DNA of 62,005 nt, taken from positions 1 to 62,005 of IMG/VR virus record IMGVR_UViG_3300025000_000103; one strand, 5' to 3'. The notes below the pieces were generated by a model that searched no databases, was not told the DNA's origin, and worked only from the letters and a program-made list of their open reading frames with translations. The position numbers were made by a program, and so were the translations under genes. Source of the stretch: a virus. Below, piece by piece: positions 25,148 to 34,860 of the stretch. Every line of letters starts with the position of its first letter. The first letter of the stretch is position 1.

Positions 25148-25348
25148 CTATGCTTGCTGGCGCTTTTTTATCGGTATATAATTATTTTCGTATTCTTCTA
25201 GTTGTCTTTTTGCTATTATAGCAGTCTTTTTTTCTTCTTTTGTGCTAAAAAATATATGGTATTTACTTTTTAACACATATTCCTTTAGTGATAAAAATAT
25301 CAGAATAGAAAAACACGCAGCATAAAGAATGATCACAACTTTTTCCAT
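25148..25348 (-). CDS. Small membrane protein
   Basis: A 66-residue protein with one N-terminal membrane span (KVVIILYAACFSILIFLSL) and a basic helical tail (KEEKKTAIIAKRQLEEYENNY). The ribosome site AGGAGAGCCATT is good. It lies between two internal virion protein genes; its role is unknown. Confidence 0.7.
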   Translation of the reverse strand: MEKVVIILYAACFSILIFLSLKEYVLKSKYHIFFSTKEEKKTAIIAKRQLEEYENNYIPIKKRQQA

Positions 25349-25422
25349 AATGGCTCTCCTGTTATTTTATATGTCTTTCCCCCAACATATTACCATTATA
25401 GCTTAGTATTGGCAAGGTGCGT

Positions 25423-27141
25423 TTACTGGCTCCCTTCTTGATATCCGGCCTTTATTTCCCTTATTGCGTCAGCAAGTTGTTTGACTGTCCACCGCTGAGT
25501 AGTCATCCCTCTTATCAAATTCTGTTTAACTGTGTTTGGCAAGTCTTTTATCCCTTCAACCATTGCCGGTGTTGCAAGTTCAGCCCCAGCTGATAACCCT
25601 TGCGCTACAGATCTAAGGCCCATAGAATCAGATTGAGGCCCACCAGGCCCCGCGAGAGTTCTCCCCAAAGATCGCATTACACCGCCTGCTTGTTGCGGTG
25701 CTGCTTGAGTTCCTGTTGACACTTCAGAACTTACTTTTGGTACTCCAGAATTTCCTCTCGCTGCTTTTACCCTGGCTAATTCTTCAGCAAATTTTTTAGG
25801 ATCGATCCCCATTCCTGGATCATTAACCTGAGTATGCGCGGTGGCGGTGTCCATGCTTTGCTTTGGCTCTTTTGGGAAAACTCCCATCTCTTCGCCTATG
25901 TTAAGCCATAACTTTGCCATAGCCCTCTCTTTGGCTGTTGCTTTAGGATCAGCCGCAACCTCTTCAGCTGCGGCAACTATACTTTTTTTCGCTTCGCTCG
26001 GGAGGCTATCGAGATCATCACCAGAACTGGCAAGCAAGCTCAACAAGTCATCGCTTGAACTGGCTTTCGGCAAGAAAATATTAGGCAATTCTTTGAACAT
26101 TTTCTCAGCATCTTTCTTTTTAAAGACCTGCCCGGAGTCAGTTGTGATGTATCCTTTATTGCTTGCTGACAGCCCTTCAGTAGGAGAAAACTTCATTGTT
26201 CTTTTATCAAAAACTCCGGTGACATTACCGTCTGAATCTTTGATAACTTCGACATGCTTGCCTTGTTCCTGGATGCCAAGTTTTTTTAATTCAAATTTCT
26301 GTTTGGCTTCTTCGTCTGATTTTTTCTCCGATCTATCCCGTAGATGATCGTATTCTTTCTCCGACCTGTCACGCAGATGCTCATATTCTTTCACCAGCGA
26401 TTCACGTTTTGCTTTGTCTTTTTCCATAATAAACTGCAATGCGAATTGTGCGCCTGCCGTACCGCCTTTTTCAGCAATCAAAGATAATGCCGCAAGATTA
26501 CCTTCAGCAGCACCTTGGCCATAGCTGAGAAGCTTATCTATTGGGTATGATTCTACCGGGTCTTGTTCGCTACCGGGAGCACCAGAAACAGTCTTCCCCT
26601 TAGTCAGTGGTGCGACATATTCTTTTCCGTCAGGCCCGGTAAGTGTTGCTTCAAAAAACAACCCTTGCTTGTCTGGTGTTGGATAAACCGCTGACAAAGC
26701 ACCTGAAAGTTTATTCGCCGCAAACCTACGAGAAAGATCCCTTCCAGCAACATTGGGATTATTTAGGAAATCAAGCGCAAGTTTGCCATCAGGCAGTTTC
26801 CCGCTGTCAAGGTTTTCTTTCACCTGATGCCATTGGTTAACCGCTTTTGCTGCTGCCAATGGATCTTCGGCAAGTGTCACCATTTTCTCGGTCGCGGCAG
26901 GATTAGCGGCAACCTGCTGCCAAGACGGATCTTTAGCAGCCATAGATTTTATCAGCGCAAAAATTCCTTCTCTTAAGCCTGACTCTTCACTCTTCTTTTT
27001 TTCGTATTCTTCATCAGAGCGTTTATCGACAAGTTTTTGCCTTTCGTATAATTCGTCAAGCCTTTTATTCTGCCTATCCTGCTGCTGTATGCTATTGACA
27101 AAACCATATCCGCGCATCAAAGCGCCTGCCATGTCAGCCAT
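25423..27141 (-). CDS. Internal virion (ejection-type) protein
   Basis: A 572-residue, highly helical and polar protein without Cys. Near residues 250-280 it has a tandem duplication (KEYEHLRDRSEKEYDHLRDRSEKK). The C-terminus carries Gly/Ala/Pro-rich linkers and an amphipathic end (LPNTVKQNLIRGM..WTVKQLADAIREI). Size, composition and position between the small virion proteins and the polyvalent protein suggest a DNA-ejection protein of the kind that forms the inner core of podoviruses. There is no direct family motif. Confidence 0.6.
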   Translation of the reverse strand: MADMAGALMRGYGFVNSIQQQDRQNKRLDELYERQKLVDKRSDEEYEKKKSEESGLREGIFALIKSMAAKDPSWQQVAANPAATEKMVTLAEDPLAAAKAVNQWHQVKENLDSGKLPDGKLALDFLNNPNVAGRDLSRRFAANKLSGALSAVYPTPDKQGLFFEATLTGPDGKEYVAPLTKGKTVSGAPGSEQDPVESYPIDKLLSYGQGAAEGNLAALSLIAEKGGTAGAQFALQFIMEKDKAKRESLVKEYEHLRDRSEKEYDHLRDRSEKKSDEEAKQKFELKKLGIQEQGKHVEVIKDSDGNVTGVFDKRTMKFSPTEGLSASNKGYITTDSGQVFKKKDAEKMFKELPNIFLPKASSSDDLLSLLASSGDDLDSLPSEAKKSIVAAAEEVAADPKATAKERAMAKLWLNIGEEMGVFPKEPKQSMDTATAHTQVNDPGMGIDPKKFAEELARVKAARGNSGVPKVSSEVSTGTQAAPQQAGGVMRSLGRTLAGPGGPQSDSMGLRSVAQGLSAGAELATPAMVEGIKDLPNTVKQNLIRGMTTQRWTVKQLADAIREIKAGYQEGSQ

Positions 27142-27152
27142 TATATTACTCC

Positions 27153-27422
27153 TTAAAAAAGACTACCGGCAAGAAAACCAACTGCAGCACCGATAACCAT
27201 CCCGTATGGACCGCCTACTGACCCTGCTTTCGCGCCTAAAGAAGCTCCAGCCATTGCTCCCATAGTCGCCCCGGTTATCTGGTTATTTCTTCTGTCAGCC
27301 TTATCTTGCATATCAAGTGCTTCTTCAGTTTGTTCTCTTTTTTGCTCAAGTTCGCTAAGTCTTCTCATGCCAGACAAAGCGTCTGTCTTCATACTGTTTC
27401 CCAGCCCGATTAACCCGCCCAT
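27153..27422 (-). CDS. Glycine-zipper virion protein
   Basis: An 89-residue protein with an N-terminal coiled coil (MRRLSELEQKREQTEEALDMQDKADRR). A C-terminal glycine-zipper segment follows (ITGATMGAMAGASLGAKAGS, then GGPYGMVIGAAVGFLAGSLF) that can insert into membranes. Such small proteins often accompany ejection proteins. The assignment is by composition and place. Confidence 0.65.
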   Translation of the reverse strand: MGGLIGLGNSMKTDALSGMRRLSELEQKREQTEEALDMQDKADRRNNQITGATMGAMAGASLGAKAGSVGGPYGMVIGAAVGFLAGSLF

Positions 27423-27433
27423 ATCATTACCCC

Positions 27434-27946
27434 TTATAGATCCTGTAGCCCGTCATTTGGCGCACCACCAACCAAAATCTGCCTGTTCCTATCCAAGGTA
27501 TCACTGCGGACATAATCTCTTGCGCTGGCAATATTAGCGGTGGTGGCAAGATTATTCAGTCTTCTATTTGTGACTTTCTGCGCCGCTGTTTCACCAAGTC
27601 CATATCCTGACAACCTTCTTCTTGTTTCAGATGCAGCAACTTTCCCTGATACTTTCGCAAGCCCTGAAGCAGCAGCAATATTTCTATTAAGTAGTTGTTC
27701 ATTGTTAACCATGCCAACCAATTCATTTTCTATGGGATAACCAAATTTCTTGTAATTATCCCATTGTTCACGGCTTACAGCAGCGTATCTTCCAGCGGCA
27801 GTAGCTGTGTTAAAAGCTGTAGAATATGACGGGTTTTTAACCTTATCGAATATGGCTTGTTTTGTTGATACCTCCGCTGTTGGTGTAGTGACAGGTTGCA
27901 CCGCTTCGTTTGTGCCGGGAAGAATATCATAAATAGCTGATACCAT
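27434..27946 (-). CDS. Internal virion protein, paralogue of 27948
   Basis: A 170-residue helical protein starting at 27946, right after the upstream TAA, behind AGAGGG. A 12-residue longer frame would start inside the upstream gene. It shares with its neighbour the core SREQWDNYKKFGYPIENELVG (neighbour: TNEQWNRFKKVHQPLFNDLAG) and a following Ala-rich helix, so the two are paralogues. This pattern is common in podovirus internal or core proteins. Confidence 0.65.
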   Translation of the reverse strand: MVSAIYDILPGTNEAVQPVTTPTAEVSTKQAIFDKVKNPSYSTAFNTATAAGRYAAVSREQWDNYKKFGYPIENELVGMVNNEQLLNRNIAAASGLAKVSGKVAASETRRRLSGYGLGETAAQKVTNRRLNNLATTANIASARDYVRSDTLDRNRQILVGGAPNDGLQDL

Positions 27947-27947
27947 A

Positions 27948-28526
27948 TTAGTAGCCCTCTTTTTTCTTGTACCAGTCGGCACCTGCCGCTAATCCCATAC
28001 CGGCAGCAGTGCCTGCTGTTTCCAACGTTTCGTTTCTGTCTTGCTGGTCATATATTGCTTTGCTTGTGGCGTCTTGCACCTGTTCACCAGCTATATCGCT
28101 TATCCCGCGCATTGCCTCGCCAGCGTCGCCACGGGCCATATTCACGAGGTTCTGTAATCCGGCTACTTTCGTGTTGTCAACCTCGCCTTGACCTTTCACC
28201 ATCCCACCAGTGACAACCCCTGCTCTCTCTCTGCTTATGTCGCCTATTGCCAAACTGCTTGGCCCAACTCCCCGCAACGAGAGATTCTTTGCAGCCGCCT
28301 CTTGTCTATCACCGTACTGCTTAGTAAGCCCTGAACTTACAAGCCCGGCAACTGTGTTTTTTTCAGCTTGCCCTATCCCAGTAATGTCTCCAGCAAGATC
28401 ATTGAACAACGGCTGATGCACTTTCTTGAATCTGTTCCATTGCTCGTTTGTTATTTTAGAAAGCTCAATCTCATAAGCTGTCTCTTGCACTTTGTTACTG
28501 TCGCTTTTGTCGCTGCCGCATCCCAT
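27948..28526 (-). CDS. Internal virion protein, paralogue of 27434
   Basis: A 192-residue protein. After MGCGSDK comes a helical core (EIELSKITNEQWNRFKKVHQPLFNDLAGDI) and Gly/Ala-rich helices (GVGPSSLAIGDISRERAGVVTGGMVKG). The C-terminus has a short hydrophobic stretch (TAAGMGLAAGADW). The likely role is in the ejection machinery. ATG at 28526, good spacing from GGAGATAAATGAC. Confidence 0.65.
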   Translation of the reverse strand: MGCGSDKSDSNKVQETAYEIELSKITNEQWNRFKKVHQPLFNDLAGDITGIGQAEKNTVAGLVSSGLTKQYGDRQEAAAKNLSLRGVGPSSLAIGDISRERAGVVTGGMVKGQGEVDNTKVAGLQNLVNMARGDAGEAMRGISDIAGEQVQDATSKAIYDQQDRNETLETAGTAAGMGLAAGADWYKKKEGY

Positions 28527-28527
28527 G

Positions 28528-28998
28528 TCATTTATCTCCTCTATCAGAGATTTCTTTCAGTAACGCCTGTTTATATCCTTCAATCCCTTCATCATGTGCG
28601 AACGCTCTTGCCGCTTCACCTATTTCCTGGGAGAACTCAGTGCCACCAAGAATATAGGCCGTCATGGTGATAAGATCAGCATAAGATGACCTGATGATAA
28701 AAGAGATATTGAATTTATCTTCATCATTATTTCTTTCTATTTTGTTGGCTATGTACCAATTCTGTATTGAAGAAATAACAATTGGGTTAAGCTCGTTAAA
28801 ATGCGCCATATAAAATTTGTTTCTCGGCAAATGAACAAGTGAAAGTTCAAACGCCGCGTTAACTTTTGAATCATCAATAGTCTTGTCTTTGTCGATAAGG
28901 TCATCCCAGACAGAAGAAATAGTTAATATCTGATCAATGAATAACCCGGCATCACGGTTATACTCAGCAAGCCTTCTTGTTATTTCGTTAAAGTCCAT
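28528..28998 (-). CDS. Conserved phage structural-region protein
   Basis: A 156-residue protein with the pattern FIDQILTISSVWDDLIDKDKTI followed by NAAFELSLVHLPRNKFYMAHFNELNPI, then a QNWYIANKIE segment and SYADLITMTAYILGGTE. It is helical and soluble. I recognise it as a protein often found next to tail-fibre or internal protein genes in podoviruses, of unknown function. Confidence 0.7.
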   Translation of the reverse strand: MDFNEITRRLAEYNRDAGLFIDQILTISSVWDDLIDKDKTIDDSKVNAAFELSLVHLPRNKFYMAHFNELNPIVISSIQNWYIANKIERNNDEDKFNISFIIRSSYADLITMTAYILGGTEFSQEIGEAARAFAHDEGIEGYKQALLKEISDRGDK

Positions 28999-29197
28999 TC
29001 GCGTCCCTTGCCAGTTTGCATAAAGTAAATGCCATCATTTTTATAAGATTTTCTGTATCATCGCTTTTTTCTAAACACGCAATCGCATACACCCTAAATT
29101 CTTCTGGGGTCATCTTCAGTATTAAATTATAATCAACATCGTACTTTTCTTTTATCTTCAGTGATTCTAAAGTTGTATGTGTGATATCTACTTTCAT
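28988..29197 (-). CDS. Small hypothetical protein
   Basis: A 69-residue protein overlapping its neighbours by 4 and 11 bases, so it belongs to the operon. Helix-rich (TPEEFRVYAIACLEKSDDTENLIKMMAFTLCKLA). No family. Confidence 0.65.
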   Translation of the reverse strand: MKVDITHTTLESLKIKEKYDVDYNLILKMTPEEFRVYAIACLEKSDDTENLIKMMAFTLCKLARDANGL

Positions 29198-29589
29198 TTT
29201 AACACTGCATCTATTGCGGTTACGGTAAAAACCTTGTCAAGATATGGCACTGACTTAATGGTAATTTCATATACCCTTGCAAGATCAATAGTAAACTCAA
29301 AAACACCATCAGTCACAACCCATGATTGGCCGTTATCAACAATTACCGTTGATGGGTTATGGATATTTGATATTATAGCAGTGTCTGTAGAATCTGCTAA
29401 GATAGTTGTTTCATTTATAACGGCGTTGCTTTCAAGTCTCTCAACAGGCTTTCCGTCAGAGATATATGTTGTATTTCCGTCATATTCTCCTATTACATAT
29501 GGATCTGGTACTTCTCCTATAGAGTCGCCTGACTTACTCCATATGTATTTTATTTGGCCTGTTACTTCATCGTATGCGGTTATAACCAT
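29194..29589 (-). CDS. Beta-rich protein downstream of the tail fibre
   Basis: A 131-residue acidic beta-rich protein (TAYDEVTGQIKYIWSKSGDSIGEV..TVIVDNGQSWVVTDGVFEFTIDLARVYEITI). It starts with TAATG overlap after the fibre gene. It may be a fibre chaperone or a small appendage domain; no family is recognised. Confidence 0.65.
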   Translation of the reverse strand: MVITAYDEVTGQIKYIWSKSGDSIGEVPDPYVIGEYDGNTTYISDGKPVERLESNAVINETTILADSTDTAIISNIHNPSTVIVDNGQSWVVTDGVFEFTIDLARVYEITIKSVPYLDKVFTVTAIDAVLK

Positions 29590-31967
29590 TACACTTTACC
29601 TGTAAATGCACATAAAACAGCATATGAAAACGTTCCTGTATTACCAGTTGGTATAGTTATCCATAATTTATACCATATATCACTTGTAGAGACTTCATCA
29701 TATTCAGTTATATCTATTTCGGCTGAACTTGTAAATGACCATGTTTTTAACAGTGTAGTCCCTCTGTAAAGCTTTATTTGCCCTGTGCTTGTAGACGAAG
29801 CTACGACATTTCCTAAAATTACAATAGTTCGTCCTGTCACAACAGATATAGTAGGGGTCATGCATATAGCTGTCGTACCTTGCCCGACGATTGTTGTGGT
29901 AGTCACCTTTACACTTGTAAACTCTGTTACGTTATTCGCTATAATATTACCTGTGGCTATAATACTTCCGCCAACAGATACGTCTGAGCCGTCCCATTTC
30001 AAATATTTTGATCCAGTACCGATGCTGAATTTATAGCCATCGGTATCATACCCCATATAAAATCCGGCAGTCGTATCCGCAAAAGAATCCTTACCGGAAG
30101 AATGGATACTCCCATAAGCACCGCAAGTTATATCTCCTGAAACAGTAAGAGCGCCTGTAGAAGTAGAAAGTGCTTCAAGAGAACTGACGCTTATTTTATC
30201 AGATGTTAATGACCCGTTCTCTATCCTCGCAACGGCGAGATATCCACTTGTTATTTTATCGGCTGCCAGACTGCCGATCTTGGCGCTTGTGATTGTGGCG
30301 TCTTTTATCATGGCAACATCCATGTAAACCACACCACTCTGAACTATGAACGGTATCTTAGCCGTTGTCTCGCTTACAACAATATTTGTGTATCCATCTG
30401 CTATCGTAGCAGGAGTAGCAGGGGTAATAGGCACTTGAAAGGTAAAAGTGTCTGGCCCTGTTACAGTAATCAATTTCACCCCGTTATATTCACCCTGCTC
30501 GGCCCCTGTGATAGCATGATACTCGCCGGTAAGAAAACTGTGCTCACTGCATGTTGCCGTGGCGGTTGTATCTACTCTGGTTATGCTTGAAATAATTTTC
30601 GGGGTAACAGGTGGATTGATAACGGCAACCCTGTCAGCCATTATATAGAACTCAGAGAAAGCAGTGGCGTTTCTCAGTTCAGAAGCAAGCCCAAACCCAG
30701 ACATAAAACCGTTATTATCTATTTTTACGGTGTATTGCGCCTCAACCCCATCAATTGAAGTGGCGTTTGCCTCGATAGCAGTTGTGTGGTCGCCTACGGT
30801 CGTTTGTATTGTGCTGATATCTGATGCCAGCGCCGCGTCCGCCGCAGTTCTTGCTGTTTCTTCGTCAGATACCGCCGCCGAGACATCGCCAATAGAAGCG
30901 GTCAATGTGACAATATCCTCAGCTAATGCCTCATCTTCAGATATCCTTGTGCTTATTTCCTCTGAAAGCGCAGCCGAAGAAGCGCCTGGAGAAGGGCGAC
31001 CAATTGCCACCCAATCTATCTCAAAATAATCCGTGGCGCTTTGATCGTCAGAAAGGTCAATTCTTATTTGGTCAACTTCCCCATCCCAGCCGGTATTGAA
31101 TGTCAAAACAGCTACATCGTTTGCGTCGTATGACGGTTCAGTTTCTGAGGAAGATCTTCCTGCATCCCACGTGGAATCTCCGGTATATTTCCACCATATT
31201 GTGCCATCCCATACAGGAGTCCCGGTTTTCCTTATTCTTAATTTAACTTGGCTGTAAGAGCTGCCGTCAATTGCTAGACTTCCAGGGGAAATAACATACG
31301 GATCGGTTGCATGGTCTGCCGGGATCAACCAGCCTCCTGATTCAGTCGGACTCCCGTTCCCTGTAAAGCTGTCCACGCCATCATCAAAATACCAGATGTT
31401 CACATAATCGAACTGTTCCCCGCCTGTTGAAATCAAATTTATTCTTTCATTCAACGATGCGGATAACTCGCTTTCTGTTATCTGGTTATACAGAACCTCA
31501 AGAATATAAGTCGGGTCAGTTGCCGTACTTGCTGATGTACCGGCAGAATCATTATAAGGCCCGGCGATAGAGTCGGTTGATACTGCCCTCACCCAATAAT
31601 AATAAGTGACCGCGCTTGATGTATTTGTTGGGATATCACAGTAAATCTTAGCTGTTGTCCAGCCAACCTTAACAGCGTTTCCGAGATCATCTGATGTGTA
31701 TCGCCATATCTCAAAACCTGCTATGCCTTCAGTGTCACCATGGTTCCATGTAAGGATAATGTAATTGAATGCCCCCGTAGCCACCAAAGTATCGGGGGCG
31801 CTTGGGGTTATTGTCTCTGAATTTCCCGAGGTAGTTGTGCCGGACGCAGTAGCATACCCAACAGGGATAGCCCCGCTGGAAACCCCATCAAGCCATAACG
31901 AGATGACGTTAATCGCCCTTTTAACATCCGGGTCGACTTTGCTTGATAATGCAGGTACTGAAGTCAT
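29589..31967 (-). CDS. Tail fibre/central tip-like protein with FN3 and DUF1983-like regions
   Basis: A 792-residue protein. An FN3-like domain lies at about 55-150 (APDTLVATGAFNYIILTWNHGDTEGIAGFEIWRYTSDD). A jelly-roll-like part follows at about 185-310. Then a coiled coil (LSEEISTRISEDEALAEDIVTLTASIGD) leads into the DUF1983-type segment YTVKIDNNGFMSGFGLASE..SEFYIMADRVAVINPP..IPFIVQSGVVYMDVAMIKDATI. The C-terminal 200 residues are Ser/Thr/Gly-rich beta structure. Such segments occur in the receptor-binding tips of tail proteins, which suggests the main host-binding fibre. Confidence 0.8.
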   Translation of the reverse strand: MTSVPALSSKVDPDVKRAINVISLWLDGVSSGAIPVGYATASGTTTSGNSETITPSAPDTLVATGAFNYIILTWNHGDTEGIAGFEIWRYTSDDLGNAVKVGWTTAKIYCDIPTNTSSAVTYYYWVRAVSTDSIAGPYNDSAGTSASTATDPTYILEVLYNQITESELSASLNERINLISTGGEQFDYVNIWYFDDGVDSFTGNGSPTESGGWLIPADHATDPYVISPGSLAIDGSSYSQVKLRIRKTGTPVWDGTIWWKYTGDSTWDAGRSSSETEPSYDANDVAVLTFNTGWDGEVDQIRIDLSDDQSATDYFEIDWVAIGRPSPGASSAALSEEISTRISEDEALAEDIVTLTASIGDVSAAVSDEETARTAADAALASDISTIQTTVGDHTTAIEANATSIDGVEAQYTVKIDNNGFMSGFGLASELRNATAFSEFYIMADRVAVINPPVTPKIISSITRVDTTATATCSEHSFLTGEYHAITGAEQGEYNGVKLITVTGPDTFTFQVPITPATPATIADGYTNIVVSETTAKIPFIVQSGVVYMDVAMIKDATITSAKIGSLAADKITSGYLAVARIENGSLTSDKISVSSLEALSTSTGALTVSGDITCGAYGSIHSSGKDSFADTTAGFYMGYDTDGYKFSIGTGSKYLKWDGSDVSVGGSIIATGNIIANNVTEFTSVKVTTTTIVGQGTTAICMTPTISVVTGRTIVILGNVVASSTSTGQIKLYRGTTLLKTWSFTSSAEIDITEYDEVSTSDIWYKLWITIPTGNTGTFSYAVLCAFTGKV

Positions 31968-33544
31968 TACACTTCACTCCTTGAGTTCCCTATTGTGACA
32001 GATTTTACAATCTGACTTGAGATAATTTTATAATACCATGTGTCAGCCAGAAACCCGCTTGGCAACTTAAAAGCGTTCTTATCAGTAACTGTCTGAGTAT
32101 GTTTTAATACCCCATCAGCATAAATGTATAAGGTCAAATTGTATGCGGCGGCATTAACCCTGGCCCACCCGAAATTTATTTCTTTGTCAAGGATGAAGTC
32201 TTTCGACTCCCATGTCATTTCTTTATCGGTTCCTGCGTCAAACTTTTTTATCACCCCATCAATCACTAAATAAAGATAACCTGTGCCGTTATCTGTGTAG
32301 GTTGCGGTTGCGTAAATATCCATGGTGGATAGATCGCCGGTCTTTGTGTTGAATATCGACCCAGAACTTACAGCGCCAACCGTATTAAAATAGATATAGT
32401 TGTGTCCGTATTTAGCCCCGATAAATGTTGTTGGTGCCGCATATGCCACCCAATCACGCGGATCAATAACATTTTCTGTGATAAGCCCTGCCATCCCTGT
32501 GCCTACAGCTATCAACCCTGTTGATGCCGGGTATACAACAAAATTACCCATATCAACCGTACCGCGCTTACTCATGCAAGCTTGCCCCACTTCTGCCTGT
32601 TCTTTAAACATGGCACCAGGGTCATCACCTGTCAGAACATAGGGTTTTTCATTGCTTGTGGTGACTAATATTGAGTTCCCAAAAGCGCCGATGGATTCTA
32701 TATCACCGAAAAACGGTATCCTGTATCTTGCAGGCCAAGCATGCGGAAGATACGGAACTGAAATACATACTTCATTGCCTGTAAATCCTGCCAGACTTCC
32801 ATTAGCAAGAGTTATCAACCCTTTCAATGTTGAAGGTGGCGGATCGTATTCTGTTGAGGTTATCTCATCGCCAAGTGCCGAGTTGAGTTTCGTATCAACA
32901 TAGGTTGTGGTGGCTACTGCGATAGAAGCCACAAACTGATAAACCCCACTGTTTAGTCTATAAAGGTATTTATGGGTTATATTGTAGGCTCCAGTAGGCC
33001 CGGTGCTTGGAAGCCCAACCGTTACGGAATCACCGTCTGTTATATCGTGTAGTGCAGAGGCATCTGTTGGAGGCCCTTCTTCCCCGTATGCGCTTACATA
33101 GGTGTAGATATAGGCTCTTGACTGGATATTGTTTGCGCTGCCTGGTGCTCCATGGGTTATTGTTGGCGCAGCCGCAGGAGCAGGAACACCCAACTTGTAA
33201 TAGTTCATCGGGTAATCTGTCCCGCCAGACGTAGCGATGGAGCTTGTCGTCATGCGTGGCTCATCTTCGCCAGTCCAATAAGCTCTGTCGTAAGGATCAC
33301 TTGCCAGGGGAGAAGATACGCAATTGACATCATCAACCCAATGAAACCAATACGTCTCAAGATACAGCCATATTGTTTTTATCGTTCCGACTTTGGTCGG
33401 AGTCCAGACAGATGACGGAGTTTTCAAAGGACGCAATTCGCCGGAGGTCATTATGCAGTTCTTGGCCGTCTTTGCTGCCATTTCCGGCAACAAATGAGTG
33501 GCGTACTTTGGCGCTATTCCTGAAAATGGTCCACCGCGTATCAT
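31967..33544 (-). CDS. Tail nozzle/tubular-type structural protein
   Basis: A 525-residue protein. The start MIRGGPFSGIAPKYATHLLPEMAAKTAKNC, then SGELRPLK, is a familiar pattern of podovirus tail proteins. The middle has propeller-like strands (GLITLANGSLAGFTGNEVCISVPYLPHAWP, then RYRIPFFGDIESIGAFGNSILVTTSNEKPYVLTG). The C-terminus is a beta domain. Position after two adaptor genes and before the fibre fits a nozzle (gp12/TTPB-like) protein. Confidence 0.7.
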   Translation of the reverse strand: MIRGGPFSGIAPKYATHLLPEMAAKTAKNCIMTSGELRPLKTPSSVWTPTKVGTIKTIWLYLETYWFHWVDDVNCVSSPLASDPYDRAYWTGEDEPRMTTSSIATSGGTDYPMNYYKLGVPAPAAAPTITHGAPGSANNIQSRAYIYTYVSAYGEEGPPTDASALHDITDGDSVTVGLPSTGPTGAYNITHKYLYRLNSGVYQFVASIAVATTTYVDTKLNSALGDEITSTEYDPPPSTLKGLITLANGSLAGFTGNEVCISVPYLPHAWPARYRIPFFGDIESIGAFGNSILVTTSNEKPYVLTGDDPGAMFKEQAEVGQACMSKRGTVDMGNFVVYPASTGLIAVGTGMAGLITENVIDPRDWVAYAAPTTFIGAKYGHNYIYFNTVGAVSSGSIFNTKTGDLSTMDIYATATYTDNGTGYLYLVIDGVIKKFDAGTDKEMTWESKDFILDKEINFGWARVNAAAYNLTLYIYADGVLKHTQTVTDKNAFKLPSGFLADTWYYKIISSQIVKSVTIGNSRSEV

Positions 33545-34227
33545 TTCTCAGCTCCCATCAATGCGGTGAAAGCGCTAAAATGCATCGCTGCAAGACGGCT
33601 TTGATCGGGCGAATCAGTTTCTTTACTGAGCGCCCTGAACATAACAAATTCATAAATCGGGTTTGCATAAATATCATCCATGCTTATCACGTCGGTATTT
33701 GCCACGTCAGTCGGGTCTAATTTACCAACGGCAAGAGCGTGTTGTGATGGTACGGCTGAGTATAAAATCTCAACAACAGCCGCAGCGACTACAGGTGGCC
33801 CAGCAGCAGCGGTAGGGGCAGACGGGTACACATCGAAATATGTTTCTGTTCTGGCGTCCGGCATCCAGTATTTTATATTAACTGACGCCGTTGTTGATCG
33901 CCATTCAGGCAACAGGCTGTCAAGAGTTTTGCCGCTTATTGGTTTTATTGCGCCAAGATCGGATGTTGCGGCAACGTTTCGTTTAACGTCAAGAAGAGCT
34001 ATAGCAGATGGGAGGTTGATTGACCCTGCATCATGCAGGTTCTGCCGTACTCCAGCGGCAAGGGTGGCATTAGCGAATAAAGCATTCGCTGATGGTTTCA
34101 TTGCTACGATTTGCCGGTATGCGTCGTTTATCCAGTTCTGCAACTCAAGGCGCGGATACCTGACATTTACGCTCTGGAGGGTGTCTTCTGCCCTCTTTAC
34201 TATATCAACTACCTTGATTGTTGCCAT
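33541..34227 (-). CDS. Tail adaptor protein, DUF6682-like
   Basis: A 228-residue protein. The N-terminus VVDIVKRAEDTLQSVNVRYPRLELQNWINDAYRQIVAMKPSA fits the DUF6682 type. The body is mixed strands (YWMPDARTETYFDVYPSAP) and the C-terminus is helical (DDIYANPIYEFVMFRALSKE). Such proteins sit between portal and tail in podoviruses. It overlaps the next gene by 4 bases (ATGA). Confidence 0.75.
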   Translation of the reverse strand: MATIKVVDIVKRAEDTLQSVNVRYPRLELQNWINDAYRQIVAMKPSANALFANATLAAGVRQNLHDAGSINLPSAIALLDVKRNVAATSDLGAIKPISGKTLDSLLPEWRSTTASVNIKYWMPDARTETYFDVYPSAPTAAAGPPVVAAAVVEILYSAVPSQHALAVGKLDPTDVANTDVISMDDIYANPIYEFVMFRALSKETDSPDQSRLAAMHFSAFTALMGAEK

Positions 34228-34230
34228 TTT

Positions 34231-34860
34231 TTACAACCACAATTTATTGTTTCTCGGATGGTAAGTTCTATTTGAAATTACCCTTTCACATATATCTCCT
34301 ATGCTTTCTCTAACATTCGTGCCAACTGCTTCAACCCCTCCAATACTTACTATCAAAACAACCGCATCGGCGATCCTTGAATCAAACAACCCTTCCCACG
34401 GCAAGTCGTCATCAAGGTCTGAAAGAGTATCCGGCATTGAATAATAAAACCCTTTGAGGTTATAATCTTCTTCTGCAGCCGGGATGACCTGGAGATTGAA
34501 CGGACCGGCAAGTCGCCAATACAGCGGATAAGAGTCTTCAAGCGTCTCTTGCCCGTATTCCATCTCTGTGAGGTCGTAAATAACATCGTCACTGTCGATA
34601 AGTCTTACAGGACCGGCAAAACCCCTGAAATCGCTTGGAAGAGTATTGAATTCCCCATCGATTACAACGCCGTCTTCGGCAGGCGGGGTGTTCTCAACAT
34701 CATCAAAGTTGGCTCTTATGATATCTGACTTGCGCCTATGCAGCCGGTCAAAAAATATTTCAATTGACCTGTTTATGGCGTCAAGAATAGACACCCCCGA
34801 TGTATCAGGGAATTTTGCCAGCCTTGGCAAAACTATATCAAGCAGTTCGTTACCTGTCAT
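34231..34860 (-). CDS. Head-tail adaptor-type protein
   Basis: A 209-residue acidic protein. The N-terminal helices LLDIVLPRLAKFP..ILDAINRSIEIFFDRLHRRKSDII are followed by a beta core (GEFNTLPSDFRGFAGPVRLID) and a helical end (FDSRIADAVVLIVSIGGVEA). The pattern resembles its downstream neighbour and suggests a related adaptor. Family assignment is by context. Confidence 0.65.
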   Translation of the reverse strand: MTGNELLDIVLPRLAKFPDTSGVSILDAINRSIEIFFDRLHRRKSDIIRANFDDVENTPPAEDGVVIDGEFNTLPSDFRGFAGPVRLIDSDDVIYDLTEMEYGQETLEDSYPLYWRLAGPFNLQVIPAAEEDYNLKGFYYSMPDTLSDLDDDLPWEGLFDSRIADAVVLIVSIGGVEAVGTNVRESIGDICERVISNRTYHPRNNKLWL